Shown: positions 7,489 to 15,956 of the stretch, in pieces
Layout of the letters: each line of letters begins with the position of its first letter
Numbering within the stretch: the stretch's first letter is position 1
Virus record (IMG/VR): IMGVR_UViG_3300009169_000032
Span: 1 to 47,304 of that record
Reading direction: 5' to 3' (one strand)
Source: a virus
Length of the DNA stretch: 47,304 nt
The notes under the pieces: generated by a model
Databases searched by the model: none
Told to the model about the DNA's origin: nothing
What the model saw: only the letters and a program-made list of their open reading frames with translations
Translations under genes and position numbers: made by a program

Positions 7489-9633
7489 TTAAACATTTTT
7501 GAATCTTTCCATAATTTGAGAAACCTCATTATCAGATAGTTTATCCTCTTGGATTAAACTTTCGTGAGCAATAAGTTTTTTAGTTACGGCTTCATTTGTT
7601 TTGATATTTCTAGTAGACCAGAAATGTTCAATTTGATTTTCAGTTTTTAATACATCTTCTGGATATAGTCTAGCTTGTGACAAGATAGATTTTTTAGAAG
7701 ATCCATTTAACTGTTCCCAGATTGGCTTCATGTTTTCAGGCATCAATCTAATTACTCTTTCTTCAAGAGATTCGTTTTTTGTTGAAAGTGTTTCTGCGAT
7801 TAGAGTAAGAACTTCTTTTTGTGTAAAATAACTACTTTCGCTTATGTGTAGTTTAACATTGTCTTGTTCTTCGTCAGATAGTGCATAATAACTATCAACT
7901 TGTGATTTATTTAAGAATTTCAAGAAATTCAAATCACTGCTTTCAGAAACTTTACGTTTTTTAGCTTCTTCAATTAATTTATCTATAGAGTTAGAAAGTT
8001 CTGAATCATTATTACCCTCAAATTCGTGAGCATATTCTTCTTTTTCTTCTTCGTGTACAAATTCTTCTTCTTCATTACCAACATTAAATTCTTTTTCAAA
8101 TTCCTCTTCGTCACTTGAAAGACCCGCTGGTTCACATTCTTCACATTCTTCTTCGGAAAATTCAGGTTTGAATTCTTCTTCAGTATCATCAAATCCAGCA
8201 TCTAATAAAGATGGAAATGCATTTTCTTCTTCGTCATTAAATCCTTCGTTTACTTTAGTTCCAAATGAGTTTAATTTTTCAACAATCATTCCTTGGTAAG
8301 AAATAGATTTATCTAAGTTTTCTGCAACATACTCAGAGTAAGCAATGTTATCATCTAAATGTTCAGCAATGTATTCAGAGTAAGCAATGTTACCTTCAAC
8401 ATGTTCTGCTAAGTATTCAGAATAAGCAATTGAATTATCAACAGATTCTGCAATATATTCAGAATAAGCAATATTTTTATCCAAATTTTCTGCAATGTAT
8501 TCAGAATAAGCAATATTTTTATCCAAATTTTCTGCTAAGTATTCAGAATATTCAATGTTTTTGTCTAAGTTTTCAGCTAAATATTCAGCATAAGAAATGT
8601 TTTTGTCTAAGTTTTCAGCGATATATTCAGAGTAGTTAATATTTTTATCTAAATTCTCAGCTAAGTATTCAGAATAATCAATATTTTTGTCTAAGTTTTC
8701 AGCCAAATATTCAGAATAGTTAATAGCCTTTTCTAAATTCTCCGCCAAATAATCATTATGTTTAGCCAATTTAGTTGTAGTTTCTTTTAATTCTTTATTT
8801 TCATTAACCATTACTTGAATTTTATCAGCCAAGTAATCTAAGTATTTAGCAACTTGTGCATTACTTCCATTTAATTCTTCATAATACTCTAAAAGCTGTT
8901 CTAATTTCTTAGGCTCCATGTTTCCTTTAGTAATTGCAGTATTAACTACTTTTTTAGTAGATGCAATCTCATTAACTAGATAGTTTGAATAATCTGTTAA
9001 TTGTTGTTTCGTTACAAATTCATTTTTGTTCATATTGAATAATTCGTTTATTTTAGACTCGTCAGACATCTCATATATCCTAAAGTTATTTTGTTCAATT
9101 TGTCCATTTGTACAGTAACCCAATGATTCATTCAATACTTTTACACTCATTTTAGCAGATGCAAATCCAGGATCAGCAACAATATCATAAGTAAAAAGTT
9201 TTTTTAATGACACCGAACCATCCGATTCAGTAATACCTGCGGCTCTTGAAGATACAAAAACAGGACATCCGTCATTAACTAATGCCTTTGCTTCTTTTCC
9301 CCAATAAGTACTTAACAATTTGATTTCACCTTCAACTGTGTTTTTTTCAACAACATATTCGGCTTTTGTAATAATGTGAGATGCTCTTGACAATGAGGTA
9401 TCAAAAACATCCGGGTGATCAAACTCACCATAAACAGCACCTAGGCTATTCATTCTTTCATTCATTTCACCTAATGCAGGTAGGAATTTTTCAGCAGTGT
9501 ATATTCTTTCATTACGATTTTTAACACCAAATTCTGTAAAAGTACCATTAAGGATAAAATCCTTACCATTAGACGATGCACTCTCTCTAATTAAAGAATT
9601 AGTTGAGTTTTCTACTATTAAAACTGGTTTCAT
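7489..9633 (-). CDS. Prohead protease fused to scaffolding protein (gp21-gp22-like)
   Basis: 714 aa. Residues 1-170 are a gp21-family serine protease: GVKNRNERIY (36-45), catalytic His73 in GEFDHP, Ser128/129 in FVSSRAAG, and YDIVADPGF with D150 as probable third residue. Residues 190-290 are helical. Residues 292-446 hold eleven copies of a 14-residue repeat, YSEYLAENLDKNIA, and 460-560 is very acidic (E-rich). The last 150 residues are a helical domain ending in ISQIMERF-like sequence. In T4 the protease and scaffold are separate genes (21 and 22); here one polypeptide covers both. Each repeat holds an (L/I)AE motif, the T4 protease consensus, so the scaffold is probably chopped into small peptides after assembly. 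Confidence 0.85.
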   Translation of the reverse strand: MKPVLIVENSTNSLIRESASSNGKDFILNGTFTEFGVKNRNERIYTAEKFLPALGEMNERMNSLGAVYGEFDHPDVFDTSLSRASHIITKAEYVVEKNTVEGEIKLLSTYWGKEAKALVNDGCPVFVSSRAAGITESDGSVSLKKLFTYDIVADPGFASAKMSVKVLNESLGYCTNGQIEQNNFRIYEMSDESKINELFNMNKNEFVTKQQLTDYSNYLVNEIASTKKVVNTAITKGNMEPKKLEQLLEYYEELNGSNAQVAKYLDYLADKIQVMVNENKELKETTTKLAKHNDYLAENLEKAINYSEYLAENLDKNIDYSEYLAENLDKNINYSEYIAENLDKNISYAEYLAENLDKNIEYSEYLAENLDKNIAYSEYIAENLDKNIAYSEYIAESVDNSIAYSEYLAEHVEGNIAYSEYIAEHLDDNIAYSEYVAENLDKSISYQGMIVEKLNSFGTKVNEGFNDEEENAFPSLLDAGFDDTEEEFKPEFSEEECEECEPAGLSSDEEEFEKEFNVGNEEEEFVHEEEKEEYAHEFEGNNDSELSNSIDKLIEEAKKRKVSESSDLNFLKFLNKSQVDSYYALSDEEQDNVKLHISESSYFTQKEVLTLIAETLSTKNESLEERVIRLMPENMKPIWEQLNGSSKKSILSQARLYPEDVLKTENQIEHFWSTRNIKTNEAVTKKLIAHESLIQEDKLSDNEVSQIMERFKNV
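8296..8760 (-). repeat. Eleven 42-base tandem repeats within the scaffold part
   Basis: Coding repeat of 14 residues (consensus YSEY-L/I-AENLDKNI-x). The first copy (HNDYLAENLEKAIN) and the last copies (AESVDNSIA, AEHVEGNIA) are diverged while the central copies are almost identical, indicating expansion by slippage or recombination from the middle. The length is exactly two heptads, consistent with a helical rod. Every unit has Leu/Ile/Val-Ala-Glu. Confidence 0.9.
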
Positions 9634-9697
9634 TTAAAATAATTATTTTTTAGTTCTGTGGTATATATTTTTCCTCGAAAATACTTATTTTTAAAAG

Positions 9698-9712
9698 GTG
9701 GATTTTTTATAG
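9698..9712 (-). promoter_or_regulatory. Candidate late promoter of the protease-scaffold gene
   Basis: CTATAAAAAATCCAC on the minus strand, identical over 15 bases to the element before the capsid gene, 64 bases before the ATG at 9633. It lies in the 171-base divergent gap between the protease-scaffold gene and the plus-strand gene at 9805; nothing else is evident in that gap. Confidence 0.5.
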
Positions 9713-9804
9713 TATATTAAATTTATCAGTAAAATAGAGGTTTTTTAAATTTTGTAGAAAAGAGAGATTGATAATTTAATAAATATAAAAAAAGACGGTT
9801 TTTT

Positions 9805-10194
9805 ATGATCATTTCGAGAGATATAAAAATTAAAATTATAGAATCAAATTACAACTATTATGAATATTTAGGATATGATGTATATATAGGTGAGGAAATA
9901 ATAATTCCAGTAGATTTATTACCTAAAGGATCACACTATAAAATAAAGTGTAAATGTGATGTCTGTGGTATAGAGAAAGATGTGATATACAAAAACTATA
10001 TAAAATATGATAATGTTTGGGGAGAGTATTTTTGTAGAAAATGTTCGGAAACAAAAAGAAAAGAAACCCTTAGAAAAAATTATGGAGTTGATTATCCAAT
10101 TCAGAATGAAAAAATTCTGGATAAAATGAAAAAAACATTAGTAAATAAATATGGGGTTGATAATATCTCAAAAAAAATAAAAAAGAATGAATAA
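9805..10194 (+). CDS. Homing-endonuclease-like remnant (zinc ribbon and YGVDN repeats, no nuclease domain)
   Basis: 129 aa. Residues ~50-80 hold two Cys pairs (CKCDVCG and FCRKCS) forming a zinc-ribbon. Next come the repeated elements TLRKNYGVDYPIQNEKILDK and TLVNKYGVDNISKK, the DNA-recognition repeats common in phage free-standing homing endonucleases. The expected nuclease domain is missing: the frame stops inside the first codons of the next gene (8-base overlap). It is probably the truncated front part of a homing endonuclease, kept perhaps only as a leader ORF for the RNase R gene. Whether it is expressed is uncertain. Confidence 0.6.
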   Translation: MIISRDIKIKIIESNYNYYEYLGYDVYIGEEIIIPVDLLPKGSHYKIKCKCDVCGIEKDVIYKNYIKYDNVWGEYFCRKCSETKRKETLRKNYGVDYPIQNEKILDKMKKTLVNKYGVDNISKKIKKNE

Positions 10195-12061
10195 ATTAAA
10201 AGAAGATAGTATGCACGAAGGTACTATAGAATTCTCTAATAGTGGAAATGCATCCATTACAATAGATGAAAAAAGTATTTTTATATTTAAAAAAAATACA
10301 TTAAACGCACTTAACTCAGATAAAGTAAAAGTTAAGATTATTATTAAAAGTAATAAAGTAGAAGCAGAAGTAATAGAAGTACTTCAACGATTCAGAACTC
10401 AGTTTGTTGGTAAAGTACATATAAACAAAGACCTAACCTTTGTAATACCCGACAGTCAAAAAATTCCAGTAGATTTTTATATAAAAGGAGACCACGATGC
10501 AAAAGCAGACCAAAAAGTTCTTGTTGAGCTAACTGGTTGGGAACCTGGTAGTAAATCACCTAAAGGTAAAATTATTGAAATTATCGGTAACTCCGGTGAA
10601 AATAACGCAGAGATGAACTCAATTATGTATGAATATGGATTACCTAATAATTTTCCATTAATGATTGAAGCAGATGCTGCATTAATTAGTGAGGTTATAA
10701 CAGAAAATGAAATATCTAAAAGACGTGACATGAGAAACGTTATAACTATAGGTATAGATCCATTTGATTCAAAAGATGCAGATGATACAATAGGACTTGA
10801 ATTTATAAATGGTGAGCGTTTCATATCAATAAATATTGCAGATGTAACACACTACATTAATGAAGGTAGTGATTTAGATGAAGAAGCTTATAGTAGAGGA
10901 TCATCAGTATATTTAGTAGACCGTTGTGTGCCAATGTTACCGAAAAGATTATCAAATGGTATATGTAGTTTGAAATCTGGTTCAGATAAATTATCTTACT
11001 CAGCCATATTTAAAGTTTCTGATGACGGTATTGTATTAGACAGATGGTTCGGAAGAACTGTTATAAATGTTAATAAAGATTACTCTTATGAACAAGCACA
11101 AGATGTAATTGAAAATGGTGTAAAAGATTCTAAAGAAATTGATGAGGTTATTATTGAGTTAGATAGAATTGCCAAACTGATGAGAGTCAGAAGAGTTGAA
11201 GATTCATTAGAATTAAATAGTATTGAAGTTAAATTTATTCTTGATGAAGTAACAAAAAAACCAACTGGTGTTTATTTCAAAGAACAAAAAGATTCTAATA
11301 AACTTATTGAAGAGTATATGTTACTTGCCAATAAAGAAGTTTCAACTTTCATAAAAAGTAAAAATCTACCTTGTGTTAATAGAATACACGAATCACCAGA
11401 TGAAGACAAACTTCAACAATTTAAAGATTTCGTAAATAGAATTGGTTATGAATTTGAAATTGGTGATGTTAAGACAACAAAGAAATCATTTAATAATTTA
11501 GTTAAAGAAGCTAAAGATACACCTGAACAAAATATAATTAATACATTAGTTACAAGAGTTCAAAAGAAGGCAGTTTATTCTACTAAAAATATTGGACACT
11601 ACGGTCTCAATTTTGAGGACTACTCCCACTTTACTAGTCCAATTCGTAGATACTCTGATATGATTACTCATAGATTATTAACAATGGTATTGAATAATGT
11701 AAATAAAAGTGATAAGAATAAAGTAGAGATTATGTGTAAACATATTTCTAGTAGAGAGATTCTAGCATCAAGAGCAGAAAGAGAATCTATTAAATATAAA
11801 CAGATGGAATTTTTAGAAGATAAAATTGGTTCTGTATTTGATGGTATCGTATCTGGTATAACTGACTGGGGTATGTATGTAGAACTTATTGAAAGTAAAT
11901 GTGAAGGTATGGTTAGATATAATAATAACTACACTGTTGATACCGCGAATTATGTTGTTTTTAATAAAATGGGTGGTTCGATACGATTAGGTGATGAAGT
12001 TAAAGTTGTAGTTAAGTCAGTTGACTTAGATAGAAAACAAATAGATTTTGAAATATTCTAA
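10187..12061 (+). CDS. RNase R/RNase II family 3'-5' exoribonuclease
   Basis: 624 aa (E. coli RNase R is 813), with shortened N-terminal cold-shock region (about 10-135). The RNB domain has the intact catalytic cluster GIDPFDSKDADDTIG with D191, D197, D199 and D200. It also has YLVDRCVPMLP, RLSNGICSL, NRIHESPDEDKL and the family signature HFTSPIRRYSDMITHRLL. A C-terminal S1 domain follows (about 550-624, GSVFDGIVSGITDWGMYV to the end). The enzyme degrades RNA processively from the 3' end. It should act on host or phage mRNA in the cytoplasm. ATG at 10187 overlaps the remnant upstream; Met9 at 10211 is an alternative start. It shares TAATG with the next gene. A complete RNase R homolog is uncommon in phages. 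Confidence 0.9.
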   Translation: MNKLKEDSMHEGTIEFSNSGNASITIDEKSIFIFKKNTLNALNSDKVKVKIIIKSNKVEAEVIEVLQRFRTQFVGKVHINKDLTFVIPDSQKIPVDFYIKGDHDAKADQKVLVELTGWEPGSKSPKGKIIEIIGNSGENNAEMNSIMYEYGLPNNFPLMIEADAALISEVITENEISKRRDMRNVITIGIDPFDSKDADDTIGLEFINGERFISINIADVTHYINEGSDLDEEAYSRGSSVYLVDRCVPMLPKRLSNGICSLKSGSDKLSYSAIFKVSDDGIVLDRWFGRTVINVNKDYSYEQAQDVIENGVKDSKEIDEVIIELDRIAKLMRVRRVEDSLELNSIEVKFILDEVTKKPTGVYFKEQKDSNKLIEEYMLLANKEVSTFIKSKNLPCVNRIHESPDEDKLQQFKDFVNRIGYEFEIGDVKTTKKSFNNLVKEAKDTPEQNIINTLVTRVQKKAVYSTKNIGHYGLNFEDYSHFTSPIRRYSDMITHRLLTMVLNNVNKSDKNKVEIMCKHISSREILASRAERESIKYKQMEFLEDKIGSVFDGIVSGITDWGMYVELIESKCEGMVRYNNNYTVDTANYVVFNKMGGSIRLGDEVKVVVKSVDLDRKQIDFEIF

Positions 12062-12480
12062 TGAATTATTCATTTGATGTTTTACTAGATGATAATTTAG
12101 AATTTGATTCATATAATGAAGCACTTTCTAGTTATCCAACTTGGAAATCAATATATCGTGAGATAAAACTAAACTATCTTTTAGAAGGTGGTAAAAAAGT
12201 ACAATTTGATATTGATGATATTCATAAATATATTACATTGGATGATTATCACCAACATTATGTATCTCTAAAAAATGTGTGTTGTTCTGTAATTGGAATG
12301 ACATTTATTTTAAATGGTAATAAGATTGAAAAACTTACTTTAAAAACTAAGATACTCATAACTGATCCAGGTAAAGTTGTTAAATCAATTGTTGATACAG
12401 GTATAGAAATTAAGATAAGTCAATTTATTAGTGGTAAGATTTTAAACTTTATAATAGAGACACCAAAAAATGTAGCATAA
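12061..12480 (+). CDS. Hypothetical protein, 139 aa
   Basis: Start overlaps the RNase stop by one base (TAATG), so it is translationally coupled. It looks like an all-soluble alpha/beta protein without membrane segments: N-terminal FDVLLDDNLEFDSYNEALSS, then YREIKLNYLLEGGKKVQFDI, and a C-terminal beta-rich part (TGIEIKISQFISGKILNFII). No family recognised. Being coupled to the exonuclease, it might be an accessory or regulator of it, which is inference only. Confidence 0.7.
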   Translation: MNYSFDVLLDDNLEFDSYNEALSSYPTWKSIYREIKLNYLLEGGKKVQFDIDDIHKYITLDDYHQHYVSLKNVCCSVIGMTFILNGNKIEKLTLKTKILITDPGKVVKSIVDTGIEIKISQFISGKILNFIIETPKNVA

Positions 12481-12514
12481 AAAAATCCTTTCAATTTTGA
12501 AAGGATTTTTTATT
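12481..12514. terminator. Bidirectional terminator between convergent genes
   Basis: AATCCTTTCA-ATTT-TGAAAGGATT, a 10-bp stem with A- and T-runs outside. It serves the plus-strand RNase operon and the minus-strand portal gene that converge here. Confidence 0.85.
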
Positions 12515-12528
12515 ATCTTATATATATT

Positions 12529-14295
12529 TTAGAACTCAAATTCTCCAGCTTCGGGTGCAGCAGGAGGTTCAGGTGCCGCTTGAGGAGCCGCTTGAGGAGC
12601 TGCTTGACCACCAGTCTGTGCACCAGTTTGTCCACCACCTTCCATAGGAGCCTCACCACTTTCACCACTACCACCAAACTCAGGACTCATTCCACCTCCA
12701 CCACCTCCACCTTCGGATGGTTCACCAGCTTCACCAGTTGCCCCTGCGGCTTGATTAGCAAGGTCTTTAGCCCAATACTTCATATTCTCTGCTTTGTCTT
12801 CTGGTGTTAGTTTAAATACGTTATCCATAATCCATTCAATATGGAAGTAAGGTTTCTCACCATTCATAACTCCAAGTAAAGTACCAACGATACCTGCCTT
12901 CTTTTCTAAATTATTTATCTTTTTCCATTCCTCAAAAACTTGATTTGAAAAGAAAACAATATCAACACCATTTACAAAGAATTCATCATCTTTTAATTCT
13001 GGAAATTCAATTAACATTTGTAATTTAATTGGTTTAACAATCAACTCTTTAAAGTTTGCTCTTAATCTACTAATAAAGTTATGAAACTTAATCTCATCTC
13101 TGGTCATCTCTGCCGCATCAGTAACTAAATTACCACCCCCATTCTCACCTTCAAATCTACTAATTGGAATTTTAGATGCTCTTTTCAATGCCTTATAAAA
13201 CCAGTCAAGCATTGAATCATCATTAAGATTATGTCCTTGAGGTGAAACTAATTCCATATTTGGTGTACCACCTTCTCCCTCTGGGAACCATATCTGTTTG
13301 TTATAAGGTAAATGTTTAGATCCATTTATACTTAATGTACCCAATGAATCATCCCATTCAACTTCTTCAGAATAATCATGTATTAATTGACCTATTTGTT
13401 CTTCTGCTCTTTGTCTAGACATACCTTTAATTGGAATAGTAAACTTTTGATAAACAGTTGCATTAATAATGTTAAACATTATTCTTGTTTGTTGTAATAT
13501 TTTTAATTGATTGTACGGTTTAATCAAACCCTCAACATAAGAAGTTTCTGCAAATTCATTTTGTGTAGAATATGAAACATAAACTAATTGTGAATCTAAA
13601 AATATTCTTCTTAATTGTGGATCTTCTGGAAATTGAATCCATAAATGTCCTATCGATGGTTCGTAAGCAGGAACTAATGTTTCCGGTCTTAATCTATTGA
13701 AACCAATAATATTTTTCTTTTTATCATCATATATAATCTCAAGTGCAACATAACCATCAACTAAAAAGTCTTTCATCATATTCCATGCAGTAATATTATC
13801 AGCGAAACCAAATTTATTATATATTCTTTCGAAAAATTCTTGATACTTATCGTGTATCTCTGTTGAATACTCTGTAGGTAGAGCAGTAGGAGAACAGAAA
13901 TCTCTATCATCATTATAAACTATACACTCATCAGCAACTGTACTTACAAAGTCTCTAATTTCGTCTTTAATAGAGTACTCTCTTAATATTCTTCTTTTAT
14001 CAGCATAAGCCTTATCTAAATAAGGAATAGATTTTCTGTTTAATACTGATGCAACCGCACGACTTGAAAAAAAATCATACATCGAATTTCCTTTGGCTGC
14101 ATATGGATCCTCGTTTATACCAATACCCACTTGATTTCTAACAATCATATCATCATAGTTCATTCCATAACTGGAAAGTGTTCTAAGTATTCTACTGAAT
14201 AGTCCTTTATTTTCAACTGCTGAATTGGTATATGCGAAGTTTGAACCACCTCCACCAGTATTATTATTGTTATCCGAATTGTTATATGACGCCAT
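12529..14295 (-). CDS. 20: Portal protein (T4 gp20-like)
   Basis: 588 aa (T4 gp20 524). Landmarks of the family: PYNQLKILQQTRIMFNIINA (about 255-275), IPIKGMSRQRAEEQI, WFPEGEGGTPNMELV near residue 340, and MLDWFYKALKRASKIPISRF at about 367-386. It forms the dodecameric vertex through which DNA enters. The last ~65 residues are unusual: a Gly/Pro/Ala/Gln-rich low-complexity tail (GGGGGGG, then repeated QAAPQAAP) with no T4 counterpart. A late-promoter-like element is at 14361-14375. Confidence 0.9.
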   Translation of the reverse strand: MASYNNSDNNNNTGGGGSNFAYTNSAVENKGLFSRILRTLSSYGMNYDDMIVRNQVGIGINEDPYAAKGNSMYDFFSSRAVASVLNRKSIPYLDKAYADKRRILREYSIKDEIRDFVSTVADECIVYNDDRDFCSPTALPTEYSTEIHDKYQEFFERIYNKFGFADNITAWNMMKDFLVDGYVALEIIYDDKKKNIIGFNRLRPETLVPAYEPSIGHLWIQFPEDPQLRRIFLDSQLVYVSYSTQNEFAETSYVEGLIKPYNQLKILQQTRIMFNIINATVYQKFTIPIKGMSRQRAEEQIGQLIHDYSEEVEWDDSLGTLSINGSKHLPYNKQIWFPEGEGGTPNMELVSPQGHNLNDDSMLDWFYKALKRASKIPISRFEGENGGGNLVTDAAEMTRDEIKFHNFISRLRANFKELIVKPIKLQMLIEFPELKDDEFFVNGVDIVFFSNQVFEEWKKINNLEKKAGIVGTLLGVMNGEKPYFHIEWIMDNVFKLTPEDKAENMKYWAKDLANQAAGATGEAGEPSEGGGGGGGMSPEFGGSGESGEAPMEGGGQTGAQTGGQAAPQAAPQAAPEPPAAPEAGEFEF

Positions 14296-14360
14296 TAAGT
14301 TAATTAAAAATTTTACTTATATATTAAATTTTACTTATTCCTCCAAAAAACATCATTTTA

Positions 14361-14375
14361 GTTCGGTTTTTTATC
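14361..14375 (-). promoter_or_regulatory. Candidate late promoter of the portal gene
   Basis: Minus-strand GATAAAAAACCGAAC, a variant of the CTATAAAAAATCCAC elements at 7473 and 9698, at nearly the same distance (65 bases) from its ATG. It overlaps the stop region of the gene upstream. Confidence 0.4.
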
Positions 14376-15066
14376 TTTTACCATATTTAGTAAGACTTGT
14401 CTGTAATCTTTTGATATGATCTCTCATCACATTATACTTATCTGATATTTCATGATTAACATCATAAAATTCATTTAATGCAGATGACATTAATTCTTTA
14501 TGTCTTTCATCACGGTTACCTAACTTAGCAACCCATATTTGATTTAGTTTATTTGGATCGTAAGTATTTTTTGGATGTTGAGAATATAAAAATCTTGATA
14601 ATAATTCTAAATGTATTCTATGAACTCTAACAATTTGAATTGCATTAAATTCCATAAGAGCATATTCGAATCCTAATTTTCTAACTTCTTCATACATACC
14701 TTGATAATCTACTTTTAAAAAGTTATTTTTCTCAAAGTCTTCAGGTAGAATATATTTATCAAATATCATTGTTCTTATTTCAATAGGTAGAAAGTTGAAA
14801 TTAAGTGCGAATAAAACTATTTGGTCATTAAATTTTTTAAAACTAACAACAAATACAGGAGAAAATTTCATCCAGTTAGAATCATCACGATAATGAAAGA
14901 AGTAAAATCCACCAGGGTATATATCTGTTATATTTACTGATTCAACATCTTTTGCAGATTTTTGATATTTATCATAAAAAAATAAAGAATTATTTTTAAA
15001 ATTATCTGGAATCCCATCTCCGTTTGCAAGTAAACTTAACTTAACTCTTTCTATCAACTCAGCCAT
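14371..15066 (-). CDS. Probable virion structural protein, 231 aa
   Basis: The core reads DIYPGGFYFFHYRDDSNW, then SPVFVVSFKKFNDQIV and LNFNFLPIEIRTMIFDKY. The PG-x-Y-F-F-x-Y ... P-x-V ... N-F-LP-x-x-R pattern occurs in uncharacterised structural proteins of T4-like marine phages. A C-terminal helix (residues 190-231) is basic. It sits directly upstream of the portal gene and beside the gp4 homolog, which supports a head or neck role. I cannot match it to a specific T4 gene. Confidence 0.6.
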   Translation of the reverse strand: MAELIERVKLSLLANGDGIPDNFKNNSLFFYDKYQKSAKDVESVNITDIYPGGFYFFHYRDDSNWMKFSPVFVVSFKKFNDQIVLFALNFNFLPIEIRTMIFDKYILPEDFEKNNFLKVDYQGMYEEVRKLGFEYALMEFNAIQIVRVHRIHLELLSRFLYSQHPKNTYDPNKLNQIWVAKLGNRDERHKELMSSALNEFYDVNHEISDKYNVMRDHIKRLQTSLTKYGKR

Positions 15067-15114
15067 ATCAAGGTATTATTTTCATTTATATATAAACTTT
15101 TTAATATATAATAT

Positions 15115-15642
15115 ATGATAAACTCAAAACCTAACAATAGTAGATACCATGGTGGTAATTACATACCTCAAAATAAAGATAAAGTTCTAAAATTAAATGC
15201 AGAAGGTGGAGTTTACTATAGAAGTTCTTGGGAAAAGAAAATAATGTTTTGGATGGATATGAAACCAGAGATATTCCAATGGGGTGCGGAATGTTTAGAA
15301 ATACCTTATCAAATGACACACTTTGATAATGGTGACACTAAAATAAAAAACCATAGATATTATCCAGACTTTTTTTATAGAATGAGAACACCAGATGGGT
15401 CTTTAAAAGAGGTGGTTGTTGAGGTTAAACCTCAAAAAGAATATGAAATGGTTATAAAACTAAATGAAGGTAAATTAAATGTACCCGCAGATGGTTTAAA
15501 GAAGCTAAAAAGTTTTGAGTATGACTTAAAAATGGCATACAAGAATAAGATTAAGTGGGAAACAATGATTAGTTGGTGTAATAAGAAAGGTTATGAATTT
15601 ATTATTATAACTGAATTACATCTAAATAAATTCAATGTTTAA
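15115..15642 (+). CDS. 4: Head completion protein (T4 gp4/gp50-like nuclease fold)
   Basis: 175 aa (T4 gp4 ~150). Contains YRSSWEKKIMFWMDMKPEIF, then WGAECLEIPY, RRYYPDFFY-like HRYYPDFFY, and VVVEVKPQKEYE. This matches T4 gp4 block for block. E (in SWEKK), D (in YPDFF) and E-x-K (VEVKP) form a PD-(D/E)xK nuclease-like site. In T4 the protein completes the filled head before tail joining. It is on the opposite strand from the portal gene, and its end overlaps the next minus-strand gene by four bases. Confidence 0.9.
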   Translation: MINSKPNNSRYHGGNYIPQNKDKVLKLNAEGGVYYRSSWEKKIMFWMDMKPEIFQWGAECLEIPYQMTHFDNGDTKIKNHRYYPDFFYRMRTPDGSLKEVVVEVKPQKEYEMVIKLNEGKLNVPADGLKKLKSFEYDLKMAYKNKIKWETMISWCNKKGYEFIIITELHLNKFNV

Positions 15643-15950
15643 TCTAATTCATATATAATCTCTTTTAAATCGATTAAGTTTCTAAGTTCATTCTGTAGTA
15701 GTCTAATTGACTTTGCGTCTTTTAAAACATTGTAAATATTGTTGGTGACACTTACTTCAATAGGACTACCTATTGCAACTTCATATTCATCAGGAATAAC
15801 ATTTGATTTACGTAATTCGTATTCGGTATTAATATAATCTAATCTACTATCTAAATCTATATGTATAGAACAACCGTCAGGTCTTGATGACTTTCCTTTT
15901 ATAGATTCTTCCCAAAGTTGAAGAATAATAGTCTCTGATAAATTTTTCAT
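15639..15950 (-). CDS. Hypothetical protein, 103 aa
   Basis: ATG at 15950, ending four bases inside the convergent gp4 gene. Sequence is soluble and mildly acidic, with a C-terminal helix (VLKDAKSIRLLQNELRNLID). No known motif. It is the last gene of a minus-strand run that starts at the sigma factor. Confidence 0.65.
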   Translation of the reverse strand: MKNLSETIILQLWEESIKGKSSRPDGCSIHIDLDSRLDYINTEYELRKSNVIPDEYEVAIGSPIEVSVTNNIYNVLKDAKSIRLLQNELRNLIDLKEIIYELD

Positions 15951-15956
15951 TAGTTT

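Noticed and set aside
8430-8639. Plus-strand repetitive open frame rich in Gln and Asn.
   Set aside because: Antisense of the scaffold 14-residue repeats; no start signals.
8296-8760. Regularly spaced repeats considered as a CRISPR array.
   Set aside because: Units are 42-base in-frame coding repeats without spacers.
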